Positions 43,949 through 52,419 of a stretch of DNA of 64,000 nt are shown piece after piece. The stretch spans positions 372,001 to 436,000 of the forward strand of contig NZ_PKUQ01000031.1 of assembly GCF_002866925.1 (NCBI RefSeq). The letters run 5' to 3'. The notes under the pieces were generated by a model. The model searched no databases. It had not been told where the DNA came from and saw nothing but the letters and a program-made list of their open reading frames with translations. The position numbers and the translations under genes are program-made. Numbering within the stretch: position 1 is the first letter of the stretch; the number at the start of each line of letters is the position of its first letter. Source of the stretch: Cohaesibacter celericrescens (GTDB taxonomy: Bacteria; Pseudomonadota; Alphaproteobacteria; Rhizobiales; Cohaesibacteraceae).

Positions 43949-46900
43949 TGCAGCTACAGCCAATTTTCTGAGATCAGCACCAGAGCTGCCGGGCCTAAAC
44001 CCCAATGAGCTGCCTGCCATTCTTACTAGGCACTATGCTGAACTGGCGTCGATGCGTCTCAGGGGTGCCGGAGTGGAAACCGGTCACGAAGAGGACGATT
44101 GGAGTCTCGAACGAATTGCTGATACCTATGAACTTGTCGCTTCGCTGCAGCCGGAAGATTCGGCACGCGCGGCGGCAGCGTTTGTTGCAGCTACGGCGCA
44201 ACAAATCCTCGCCAGACGCCAATTGGTAACGAACGCCGAAGAGGAGTTGCCGTCCAATATTGATCGGGATCGGCTTGACCCTAGTCTGGCCGCAGCAATT
44301 TTGTTTCTCGCATCAGAGCAATATGCCGATGCCAATGAGGCCGCCGCCAATATCCAGACAGGTCGAGTAGGACAAATCTATGAGGCCACTATACTTTCGG
44401 AGCATATCGTAGACCTCGCAAAAGGACGTTTGACTCAAATCTTGGAACGTGCCGCACGATGGCGTCGGCCTATCACTTATGTCGATTTGGACTTCCGGGC
44501 ACTTGCAGCGCTCCTTGAAGCACTCTCCACTGGAATTGAAATGCTGGCGGCGCAGATGCTTCGCGTGGCCACTCCCGAACAAACAGGTCTCCGGTTTGAT
44601 ACACCCCAGAACGCCTTCGAGCGTGTACTCGCGATTTCATCATCCGCCGACGGTATCGTCAGCGATGCCCCTGACGGGCTGATTATTTCATATGCGGGAC
44701 CATATCATCTCGCCTCTCTGCTGCTAGCAGTGGCGAGGTCGGTACCTGAGGCAAGCCTACTCAACACGCCAGTCCCGTCCGGCTCTAATTCTGAGGTCTG
44801 GGAACAGTGGCTCCGGTTCCGAGCCGCGGAGTTCCCATACCTTTGGTCAAATCATCGCCAGGCTATCGACCAAGAATTCCATCAGACCGGAGTTTCTTCC
44901 GTTGTGATCCTCCCCACGGGCGCTGGTAAGACGACCGTCTCATCACTAAAAATTGCCGGTGTCCTGGCCAGAGGCAAGAAGGTTGCTTTCCTCGCTCCCA
45001 CACATGCTCTCGTTGATCAACTAACCGAAGATTTGCAGGAAATGTTCCCCAGCGAACTACTCGGATCAGTAGTTTCAAGCGATTTCGATCTGCTGATGCA
45101 AGAGGACGCAGTATTTCGGGACATCGAGGTTATGACGCCCGAACGGTGTTTGGCCATGCTCTCGTTTGCCGCTGATGCGTTCAAGGATGTAGGCCTACTT
45201 GTATTTGACGAGTGCCATCTTCTCAGCCCCGAGACGGGAAAAATACGCCGCGCTCTCGATGCGATGCTGTGCGTTTTGGGATTTAGTCACGTCGCGCCGG
45301 ACGCTGATATTCTCTTCCTGTCTGCCATGCTCAAGAATGGCGAAGAGTTAGCTCAATGGCTTGGAGAACTCACCGGACGCAAGGCAGTAGCCGTCGATCT
45401 GCTGTGGAAGCCGAGTCGCCAGGCACGCGGCGTTATTATATATGACGACAGTCAGCTTACTGAATCCCGCAATCGCGCACTTGAAGTTCAGGCTGCGGAA
45501 AACAAGAAAAAGAAGAAGGAGGCAAAAGATTTACGAGCACCCGCCAAAAGGCAGCTCACAGCAAACCCCTATGCCATTTGGGGACTTCAACATAATTGGT
45601 TGTCTCTGGAAGAATCGATAGCTCATTGCATAACGACACAGCTTCTTGAACGCCGAGTTACGCTCAGTGGTCATATTAAATATGGCTCACTCCAACTCAC
45701 GCCTAACGCCAATCAGGTAGCTATCGATCTCGCGGCTGCTGCAGCCCAGCACAGTCTTAAGACAATCGTCTTCGTCAACACCAAGCGAGATGCGGTTTCT
45801 GTCGCAAATGAAGTGTCAGACCTGCTTTCCCAGAAAGTCGATATTAGCCTAGACGAGCAGGCCCGGTGGGATGCGCTTGAAGCCGAGCTTGGCAATCTGA
45901 AACATTCTCTTCTATCTGGACCAACGTCGGCAGTACCTCACAATTCGGCTATGCTCAGACTTGAGCGCGATATTGCAGAGCGTATGTTTAAGCGCCCTAA
46001 CGGCGCGCAGGTAATTGTCGCAACACCAACTTTGGCGCAGGGGCTCAACTTGCCAGCACAACTCGCAATCTTGGCTGGCGATAAGCGTGCTGACACAGTC
46101 AAAGGTGGCCGCGAAGACCTCGAAGCCCATGAAATTCTGAATGCGGCGGCTAGGGCTGGCCGAGCAGGCCATCTCGCTAATGGACTGGTATTACTGATTC
46201 CCGAACCAATCATCTCCTTTAAGCAGGGAGAGCCCCTGGACGGTAACGTGGTCCAAAAGCTTCAAGCCGTTTTGCCTGAAAATGATCATTGTGTGACGGT
46301 TGCTGATCCTCTCGAAATCGTTCTAGACCGCCTAATGGAAGGTCAAGCGATTGATCCCGATGTCAGTTACACAATCAATCGAATGGCGATCCTTCGGAGC
46401 ATGGATGAGGTCAGCGACGCGACGCATCTTTTTGATTTGCGGAAGTCGTTGGGCGCGTTTGCCGCCAAGCGCAGAAAGGACGCACAAGCGTTTGATGCTA
46501 AAGTTGAGACTTTAAGGCAAGCTATCACAGGTGAAGAAGTCGAAGATGTCGATCAGAATGTCGCGCTTCTATCCTCACAGAGCGGATTATCCGCCAAATT
46601 GCTGATTGATCTGAAGCTTCGAATTACAAACGACATCGGCTCTCTTCCTACGAATGTCACCGACTGGCTCGAATGGATGATCAGATGGCTGCAAGAGGAC
46701 GAAAACGCGCGGGCAGCAATCCTCGGCGACATTAAAGCAAGAATTTTGTCTTCCTGCGGTAAATCTAAGACTGCCGAACTTCAGAAAGAAGACTTGGCAG
46801 TCCTAAAGGAGGCCTTGATTGCATGGGTCAGCGGAAAGCCGCTCCGGGAGATAGAGGCAATTCTCGGAGGTGAACCAGAGGCGGATCCAGCTACGAAAAA

Positions 46901-47180
46901 AGCGTGCCCGCGCGCGCGCGAAATTGTTGGTACGATTATCCCGCGTGGCATTTCGTTCGCTGTCGGACTAATTGCGCATATGGTTGAGGATGTAGACCCG
47001 TTCGAGCAGCAATCGAATCTGGATCGCCAGTTAGTGGAATGCCTCGGCACGGCAGTACGAAGGGGCTTCAATGATGTGCAGATGCTATTTTTTTCCTCGG
47101 AGAGAAGAGAGCTACTTAGTCGCGTCCAAATACATGAAGCTTGGAAGCACCGGCTAGATGGCGTCTTTGACGAAATATGA
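43941..47180 (+). CDS. Ski2-like superfamily 2 helicase (HamB-like)
   Basis: 1079 residues. A 300-residue N-terminal region without recognised motifs is followed by a helicase core: Walker A ILPTGAGKTTVSS (about 325), DECH box VFDECHLL (about 420), FVNTKRDAV, ATPTLAQGLNLPAQ (about 695) and motif VI AARAGRAGH (about 735). The DExH form with TLAQGLNLPA is characteristic of Ski2/Hel308-like enzymes. A 300-residue C-terminal domain follows. Paired with the HamA-like nuclease, it fits the Hachiman sensor helicase that releases HamA on damaged or phage DNA. It is the last gene of the seven-gene defense operon. Confidence 0.75.
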   Translation: MFDAATANFLRSAPELPGLNPNELPAILTRHYAELASMRLRGAGVETGHEEDDWSLERIADTYELVASLQPEDSARAAAAFVAATAQQILARRQLVTNAEEELPSNIDRDRLDPSLAAAILFLASEQYADANEAAANIQTGRVGQIYEATILSEHIVDLAKGRLTQILERAARWRRPITYVDLDFRALAALLEALSTGIEMLAAQMLRVATPEQTGLRFDTPQNAFERVLAISSSADGIVSDAPDGLIISYAGPYHLASLLLAVARSVPEASLLNTPVPSGSNSEVWEQWLRFRAAEFPYLWSNHRQAIDQEFHQTGVSSVVILPTGAGKTTVSSLKIAGVLARGKKVAFLAPTHALVDQLTEDLQEMFPSELLGSVVSSDFDLLMQEDAVFRDIEVMTPERCLAMLSFAADAFKDVGLLVFDECHLLSPETGKIRRALDAMLCVLGFSHVAPDADILFLSAMLKNGEELAQWLGELTGRKAVAVDLLWKPSRQARGVIIYDDSQLTESRNRALEVQAAENKKKKKEAKDLRAPAKRQLTANPYAIWGLQHNWLSLEESIAHCITTQLLERRVTLSGHIKYGSLQLTPNANQVAIDLAAAAAQHSLKTIVFVNTKRDAVSVANEVSDLLSQKVDISLDEQARWDALEAELGNLKHSLLSGPTSAVPHNSAMLRLERDIAERMFKRPNGAQVIVATPTLAQGLNLPAQLAILAGDKRADTVKGGREDLEAHEILNAAARAGRAGHLANGLVLLIPEPIISFKQGEPLDGNVVQKLQAVLPENDHCVTVADPLEIVLDRLMEGQAIDPDVSYTINRMAILRSMDEVSDATHLFDLRKSLGAFAAKRRKDAQAFDAKVETLRQAITGEEVEDVDQNVALLSSQSGLSAKLLIDLKLRITNDIGSLPTNVTDWLEWMIRWLQEDENARAAILGDIKARILSSCGKSKTAELQKEDLAVLKEALIAWVSGKPLREIEAILGGEPEADPATKKACPRAREIVGTIIPRGISFAVGLIAHMVEDVDPFEQQSNLDRQLVECLGTAVRRGFNDVQMLFFSSERRELLSRVQIHEAWKHRLDGVFDEI

Positions 47181-47370
47181 TGCTAGCTCTGCCTTGGTTC
47201 AATCCCGAAGAAGCCCGCGAAGCACGAACTATGCTGTCCACAGTTCAGTAAGGCCTGATAACTCGGCGCATCCTTCGGTCCGGGCTCTCGTGAACCGAAC
47301 CTGTAGTTTCGGCCATTCGGCTTCGATCCCTTGCGTGCAGGCTTAGGGCTTTGCCCTCAGCGCACTTCGA

Positions 47371-47484
47371 CAAAAATAGATGGTCTCCCGAGGCTCAGGG
47401 TTAACCCTTGCGCCCGCCATCGATTTTTGCCTCCGTTTGCACACCCACCCTCGCCGGAAGGCAGGGGTTGCATGAGCAACCCTT
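47371..47484. promoter_or_regulatory. Nested inverted repeats upstream of ardA
   Basis: The 328-base gap 47181-47508 holds no gene but much dyad structure. CAAAAATAGATGG (47371-47383) faces CCATCGATTTTTG (47417-47429), 12 of 13 paired. Between them lies the perfect palindrome AGGGTTAACCCT (47397-47408). A second hairpin GGGTTGC-ATGA-GCAACCC (47465-47482) is just before the ardA ribosome binding site. It may terminate the defense operon, or act as a single-strand promoter or transfer origin element. Confidence 0.5.
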
Positions 47485-47508
47485 ATCTTCACGGAAGGAA
47501 CAACGGAG

Positions 47509-48015
47509 ATGAACAGTTTTTACGCCCAACCTTATGATATTTCAGCAAACGGCTTCTATTTTGAAACGGAAGAGGAATTCCGCACAAAGAGCGCAGCACT
47601 TCGTAATGACTACGGCGATCCGGTCGAGGAATTTGAAATCCAATTTATCGACGGAGAAATGATCGATGCGGAAGTGTGTAAAGCCATCGGCATCAATCAG
47701 GCCAATATCTTCACAGTCATCGAAAAGCTGGATGAATGGGATGAAGACGACAAGCGGACAATCATCATTGCCGTGGGTGAAGGTGGATATAGTTTTGATC
47801 TGAATGCCAGCGATCCATCGATTTTTGACATTGAGATTTATAAACTAGATTCCATGCGTGAATTGGCCGAACAATTTGTTGATGAAGGGCTGTTCGGGGA
47901 AATCCCTGATCGTTTGGCCTATTATCTGGACTATGATGCTATCGCCCGTGATCTGGCCATAGATTATTGCGAAACGACAATCGATGGTCAGAACCTCATC
48001 TACCGGATGGACTGA
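47509..48015 (+). CDS. ardA: Antirestriction protein ArdA
   Basis: 168 residues, strongly acidic, a DNA mimic that inhibits type I restriction enzymes. Diagnostic segment LAEQFVDEGLFGEIPDRLAYYLDYDAIARDL (shown here only as LAEQFVDEGLFGEIP and YLDYDAIARDL) and a C-terminal EFDL-like acidic face. Preceded by ACGGAG. It protects incoming DNA during transfer, so its place beside a type I restriction operon on the same element is notable. Convergent with the resolvase gene, 3 bases away. Confidence 0.9.
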   Translation: MNSFYAQPYDISANGFYFETEEEFRTKSAALRNDYGDPVEEFEIQFIDGEMIDAEVCKAIGINQANIFTVIEKLDEWDEDDKRTIIIAVGEGGYSFDLNASDPSIFDIEIYKLDSMRELAEQFVDEGLFGEIPDRLAYYLDYDAIARDLAIDYCETTIDGQNLIYRMD

Positions 48016-48018
48016 TCG

Positions 48019-48567
48019 TTATTTCGATAATGCTCTACTTAATGTAGCTGTCGCCACGCCGAAAAGCTTGGCCATCGACGAGATGGTTTCGCCGCTCTCA
48101 ATTGAATCTCGCGAATGTTCGACCTGCGCTCTGGTCAGTTTAAGCGGACGGCCAATATGCACGCCGCGCCGCCGTGCGGCTTCCATTCCCGCCTTTGTGC
48201 GCTCACGGATTTGCTCGCGCTCAAATTCGGCAAACACCGCCAACTGACCATAGACCATGCGGCCAATGGCCGTTGTTGTGTCGATCCCTTGTGTGAGGGC
48301 AATGAAGTCCACATTGCGTTTGCGTAGCTCGTCAAGTAGCAGGAGCAAATGCACTGTGGATCGCCCAAGGCGATCAATCTTCCAAACCACCAGAGTATCG
48401 CCGCTGTTTAGGGAAGCCAGGAGCTCATCTAGCCCTTTGCGTTTTATCACACGACCAGAAACGCCATGATCGCCATAGATGACAGTGCAACCGACTGCTT
48501 TCAGAGCATCAATTTGTAAATCCTCAGTCTGATCAAAATCCGAAACTCGCACATATCCAACCTTCAT
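48019..48567 (-). CDS. Serine resolvase/invertase
   Basis: 182 residues of the Tn3-resolvase/Hin class: catalytic serine in GYVRVSDFDQ, VVWKIDRLGRS, FAEFEREQIRERTKAGMEAARRRG, and a C-terminal helix-turn-helix (ETISSMAKLFGVATATLSRAL). The dyads at 48660-48685 and 48775-48800, just upstream of its start, look like its binding sites. It could resolve element dimers or invert the DNA between them. Confidence 0.9.
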   Translation of the reverse strand: MKVGYVRVSDFDQTEDLQIDALKAVGCTVIYGDHGVSGRVIKRKGLDELLASLNSGDTLVVWKIDRLGRSTVHLLLLLDELRKRNVDFIALTQGIDTTTAIGRMVYGQLAVFAEFEREQIRERTKAGMEAARRRGVHIGRPLKLTRAQVEHSRDSIESGETISSMAKLFGVATATLSRALSK

Positions 48568-48659
48568 GCGTAAAGTCTGGGCTGCGCGTCGAAGAATGAC
48601 CTAGAGTTTTCGCCTTGATCAACTAAGCTAATTGTGGACGAAATATCGTGAATTTTTCT

Positions 48660-48685
48660 CATGCAAAAGGGTTCCCTTTTGCATG
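48660..48685. repeat. hix-like 26-bp recombination site 1 (TT core)
   Basis: Perfect 12-bp arms CATGCAAAAGGG and its complement around a TT dinucleotide. A 26-bp dyad with a 2-bp core is the layout of serine-invertase crossover sites. It lies 93 bases upstream of the resolvase start. Confidence 0.6.
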
Positions 48686-48774
48686 GGCTGATTTCCTTGA
48701 GCTAGAGACGGATATGCCTGATCTACAGCGTTGTGTTATGGTAAATTCAAGCGTAATTCGAAATTACAGCAGTA

Positions 48775-48800
48775 GCAACAAAAGGGAACCCTTTCGTTTC
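48775..48800. repeat. hix-like 26-bp recombination site 2 (AA core)
   Basis: Arms GCAACAAAAGGG and CCCTTTCGTTTC (10 of 12 symmetric) around AA. The inner 8 bases CAAAAGGG match site 1, but the core is AA rather than TT, so the two sites are in inverted orientation with 89 bases between. A smaller dyad GTAATT-CGA-AATTAC lies at about 48752-48767. Confidence 0.5.
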
Positions 48801-49153
48801 TTTGCCGAACCCGCACGATTCATGATTCTCTAAAAACCTTTAGCACGCTGTTCTTATTCACAGCGCTTTCAGGCTGTTCAGGCAGCGGCCCTACGGAAAC
48901 TGAGATTGCCGAATTGGCCGCTACAGCGAACGCGCGATATGCCAAGGTCATGTCAAATGCCACTGGCCGTGAACAAAAGCCAGATAAGGTGCAGGTCAAA
49001 AAACATGATTGCACGCCAGTCGAGGGGAACCGATTCCGTTGTAGGTTTCAGGTGACACTGGTTAATGCCGATACAAATGAGGTCAAATCGCAAAGCGATC
49101 AATCATTGTTATTCGAAAAAACTGGATCGAAGTGGCAGGCCGTTGAGCAATAG
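48776..49153 (+). pseudogene. Putative small lipoprotein, start codon lost or frame shifted
   Basis: The open frame encodes SLKTFSTLFLFTALSGCSGSG, a signal peptide with the lipobox LSGC (Cys at about 48875), then a mature domain of about 90 residues ending KTGSKWQAVEQ. There is no ATG, GTG or TTG before the signal peptide. An ATG at 48822 is one base out of frame, and a single inserted base after it would give a normal lipoprotein start. Either a one-base deletion (or sequencing error) or an unusual start such as ATT 48818 or CTG 48848. A TTG at 48914 would remove the signal peptide. It stands directly upstream of the ArdC-like gene. Confidence 0.5.
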
Positions 49154-49155
49154 GT

Positions 49156-49833
49156 TTGTCAAAAATTGATCTGAATGCTCTTTGCCTGCATAGCCTCACT
49201 GCCGTGACCTATTTGTTGAACGGTGAGCGTGGCGTTTCTCAGGCTGTTATTCCTATTCGATTTAGGCAAATTATCGAAAAACTGCTCACCCAACCTGTTC
49301 CGCATTATGACCCAGATTTTTGGGGCATCGGTCGGACTAGAATGCGTCTGATTGATAATCCGCCTCGCTGGGAGGTGTTAAGCCGTGCTGTTGATTTTGG
49401 TCCTATTCGACGGAATGAAGACGCAGATCAGTTCGTTGCAAAGACTGGTGCGGTGATCCGACATGACGGTGAACAGCCTGAATATGATGCGAACCAAGAC
49501 ATCATAGTTATGCCACCAGATGGGCTGTTCTTCGATACGCCAAATATGACCCGTGAACAGGCCTATTACAGAACACTGTTCCATGAACTCATTCATTGGA
49601 CAGGGGCAGCACACAGACTGGATAGATTGAGTGAATGCTTTTCCGATCCAATTACGCAACGAATTGAAGAAGTTATCGCAGAGCTCGGTGCTGCATTTTT
49701 AATGCACGAGTTCTGGCAAAGTCATGAGCCAATACCCGCACATGCAGTCTATATTCAGCGCGAAATGTCATTGCTACGTTCTCACACCATTTTACCCATA
49801 ATTACCCGAGAACTACCATTGCCCTCCAGATAG
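49156..49833 (+). CDS. ArdC-like zincin metallopeptidase
   Basis: 225 residues. The zinc motif HELIHWTGAAHRLDR (HExxH) with the downstream glutamate in EEVIAELGAAFL is the signature of the metallopeptidase domain of ArdC and polyvalent mobile-element proteins. The N-terminal 80 residues are shorter than the usual ArdC DNA-binding part (DUF1738), and whether they bind DNA is unclear. It starts at TTG 49156, three bases after the lipoprotein frame. ArdC proteins protect incoming single strands from restriction; the role here is inferred. Confidence 0.8.
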   Translation: MSKIDLNALCLHSLTAVTYLLNGERGVSQAVIPIRFRQIIEKLLTQPVPHYDPDFWGIGRTRMRLIDNPPRWEVLSRAVDFGPIRRNEDADQFVAKTGAVIRHDGEQPEYDANQDIIVMPPDGLFFDTPNMTREQAYYRTLFHELIHWTGAAHRLDRLSECFSDPITQRIEEVIAELGAAFLMHEFWQSHEPIPAHAVYIQREMSLLRSHTILPIITRELPLPSR

Positions 49834-49872
49834 AATAATCCTCTCTGTTTCAAGCACAGGAGGCCATAGAAG

Positions 49873-50196
49873 ATGGCTGAGGGGAATGGATCAAACGGAC
49901 CGGGCAAGGCTGATCTGTCATTTTTGCGCGTTGCGTTTCAACGCGGCAAGACATCTCAAACGCCGCTGGATCGACAACCACAAAAAGTTGAATCTCCGCA
50001 TATCTTGCGCAATATCAGGCGGCATAAGCACGTACCTATTCTCGCGCCGAAAGGCGCGATGCGCCAAGGGCCGGATCGGCAAGCTTTCTTACATTATGAG
50101 GGACTGGATCGTGTCGAGGCCATTAAACGCCGCAAGGCGATGGATCGCTCTGCTCAGTTCAATAAAACCAAGTCTGACAAGGATCACGAACTGTAA
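49873..50196 (+). CDS. Small basic protein, unknown
   Basis: 107 residues, basic and low in hydrophobics (KADLSFLRVAFQRGKTSQTP, HILRNIRRHKHVPILAPKG). No domain recognised. A good ribosome binding site (CAGGAGG) precedes ATG 49873 after a 39-base gap from the ArdC-like gene, so it is probably co-transcribed. A nucleic-acid partner is plausible from charge only. Confidence 0.6.
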   Translation: MAEGNGSNGPGKADLSFLRVAFQRGKTSQTPLDRQPQKVESPHILRNIRRHKHVPILAPKGAMRQGPDRQAFLHYEGLDRVEAIKRRKAMDRSAQFNKTKSDKDHEL

Positions 50197-50224
50197 AACC
50201 CGACTGAGTTTCAGTCGGGTTTTA
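50195..50224. terminator. Bidirectional terminator between cargo and mobilization genes
   Basis: Perfect 13-bp stem AAAACCCGACTGA (50195-50207) / its complement (50211-50223) with a 3-nt loop. The A/T ends make it work on both strands for the convergent genes 49873 and 50235. Confidence 0.85.
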
Positions 50225-50234
50225 TGTGACGGAC

Positions 50235-52403
50235 TTATTGGTCGAAGACGCGCTTTTCAATGCGAGATTTGAGAGTGGCACGGTGCTTCCATGTCTGACC
50301 TATTCCGATGAACAGCATGACGACAGACCCAATCCAGATAAGCGCAGGCATCCCCGTCACCAAATGACCCCACATTGCCCGTAAATCCGTGACAGGTAAT
50401 TGTAGCAATGCCTGCACAGGGTTGAGATGCTTTGGCGCTGTTTGCAAAAACCCAATGGCCGATCCAAGCAGTAAGACCCCAAACCCTGATCCCCATGCGG
50501 CAGTGGTCAGGATTGCGACCTTGATCCTATGCTTAATTTTGTTGATGCGTTCTTTATTCCACTTTTCCCATTCAAGCCGCTTCGCGCGCCTGTCTGCTGC
50601 GCTTATATCGTTGATGAGTTTTTGTGTTTCACGCGCCAAAGCCTCATTACGTTCCACTTGCTGCACATAAAGGGTTTTGGGCTTCTTGTGATCCGGATGC
50701 GGATCAAATTTACCAGCAAAAACTGGGTCAGAATAATACGCACAGCGTTTGAGCAGCAAGGGCTGCTCTCCAGATAAGAGTGCAACCGCCCTTGGGTTTT
50801 CTCGGGTTCCAAATGCCCGCCCGATCTCGTCCGGTGTCAGCAAGGGTCGTTTATGGATATTTTCAGTTTCGCCCTGACTGGTGGTTCTGGTTGTCGAGTC
50901 ATTTCTGGAGGTGGTCGTGGTCATCGTTCTTGTAGTGGTCGAACTGGTGCTGTGACCACGTTGTGAACTTCCCTGCATTCCCGGCCCCCATGTGGAACTG
51001 GAGTTTTCGCCATATCCCTTGCTGGTACTGAACCCTTCCGAGAATGAGCTGCCTGTTCCGTATGTATATCCGTTGGAGCGGCTATTGTTTTTTGCGGTAC
51101 GGATCACTTCATGCTCCCCAATCAGTTTTGACACATAATCGCGGGTGAAGTGGTCATCATTGCCGAAGAATAATCGCACACCAGAATTGGCCAGAAATGT
51201 CTCCCAATTATCCTTATAGACGGATTTGAGCTGCACGAGCGTTTGCGTCACAAACATCATCTTCACGCCAAACCCTGCAATCTGGGCCGCTGCATTCTCA
51301 ATCGTTGGCATACGATCCAGCCCTGCAAATTCATCCAGCACCATCAACACAGCATGCCCGCAGGCGGGTTGCTGTTTAATCCGTTCCATCTCAGTAATGA
51401 CCATGCTGGTCATCATTCGCAACCAACGATGATGCGTGGTCATAAAGCGTTGCGGGAGACTGAGGTAAAGGGTCACGCCGTTGGGGTTGAGCTTAAGTTC
51501 CGACAGATCAAAATCAGATCGGGTCAGAACTTCCTGCATGGCTGGGCTATCCAAAAACTCCGTATTGGTGGATGCGACCTGCATAAGCGAAGCCAAGGTT
51601 TTAGGGGATTGATCGGAAAGATTGGCGAGTTGCTCCCCACTACTGGCAACAATACCGCCAAAGGCCGGATTACGGCGCATGCCTTCGAACAGAAGTTCAA
51701 ATCCACTCGGAATATGATCGGCGGCATCATTCTCCAACATGCGGCGCATATCCGCTTCGCCAGCGAGCAAAAGCCTGCGCAGTGTGATGAGGTTGCGTTG
51801 ATGAGGTTCATAGTCTTGTGCACTGACCACATGCAAGATCACAGCCTTAATGAGGGTGCGTGCTGCATCTTCCCAAAACGGATCACCGCTACTCGCCTTG
51901 ATGATCATGGCATCTGCAATACGTGCCGCATCATCGATGGATTCCGGAATATCTGGATGCAGCATATCCAGCGGATTAAACGCAGCCTTCAAGTCCCCAA
52001 ACTGATCACCGTCGCGGTGCACTGTGTGAAACGGATCAAGTATAAGTATTTTTTGCCCAAGTCCGGTGCAATAGGCTGACCCATCGCCGCGCCGTCTGGC
52101 AGTTACGATGGCATTTTCCCCCTTTGGATCGATCACCACCGCCGATCCCTGCCAAACAGATAAATTGGGAATAATAACGGACGCCCCTTTGCCGCCACGA
52201 GCGCCACCATTGACGAAGATGTGACGACCATCCCTGATCCCGATGGGACGATCCTGATCATCCCGCATCAGCCAGAAATCGCCGTCACTAAAACGCGGAC
52301 AGGCATTGGCTGGAAAGCGGTGCCATGCAGCAGTTCCAAGCGGGCGCTCTCGCAATTCCTCAAGACCAGTCATCAATTCAGCCATCCAGTTTGTATCAGG
52401 CAT
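50235..52403 (-). CDS. VirD4/TraG-like type IV coupling protein
   Basis: 722 residues. Walker A NGGARGGKGASVIIPNL (about 70-86), VVIDPKGEN, Walker B VLMVLDEFAGLDRMPTIE (about 365), and FVTQTLVQLKSVY are typical coupling-protein motifs. A Ser/Thr-rich segment (about 450-520) follows. No transmembrane helix is seen at the N-terminus, where coupling proteins normally have two; instead two hydrophobic segments lie near the C-terminus (VAILTTAAWGSGFGVLLLG and ALIWIGSVVMLFIGIG). It starts at ATG 52403 after AAGGAGGAAA, 16 bases after the relaxase. Confidence 0.92.
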   Translation of the reverse strand: MPDTNWMAELMTGLEELRERPLGTAAWHRFPANACPRFSDGDFWLMRDDQDRPIGIRDGRHIFVNGGARGGKGASVIIPNLSVWQGSAVVIDPKGENAIVTARRRGDGSAYCTGLGQKILILDPFHTVHRDGDQFGDLKAAFNPLDMLHPDIPESIDDAARIADAMIIKASSGDPFWEDAARTLIKAVILHVVSAQDYEPHQRNLITLRRLLLAGEADMRRMLENDAADHIPSGFELLFEGMRRNPAFGGIVASSGEQLANLSDQSPKTLASLMQVASTNTEFLDSPAMQEVLTRSDFDLSELKLNPNGVTLYLSLPQRFMTTHHRWLRMMTSMVITEMERIKQQPACGHAVLMVLDEFAGLDRMPTIENAAAQIAGFGVKMMFVTQTLVQLKSVYKDNWETFLANSGVRLFFGNDDHFTRDYVSKLIGEHEVIRTAKNNSRSNGYTYGTGSSFSEGFSTSKGYGENSSSTWGPGMQGSSQRGHSTSSTTTRTMTTTTSRNDSTTRTTSQGETENIHKRPLLTPDEIGRAFGTRENPRAVALLSGEQPLLLKRCAYYSDPVFAGKFDPHPDHKKPKTLYVQQVERNEALARETQKLINDISAADRRAKRLEWEKWNKERINKIKHRIKVAILTTAAWGSGFGVLLLGSAIGFLQTAPKHLNPVQALLQLPVTDLRAMWGHLVTGMPALIWIGSVVMLFIGIGQTWKHRATLKSRIEKRVFDQ

Positions 52404-52419
52404 AGCTTTTCCTCCTTGT

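Noticed and set aside
47181-48800. CRISPR array among the repeats in this part of the element
   Set aside because: The repeats are single dyads, not regularly spaced direct repeats, and no cas genes are present.
48660-48800. Terminal inverted repeats of a small transposon
   Set aside because: No transposase, no target-site duplication, and the 2-bp-core dyad structure fits serine recombinase sites better.
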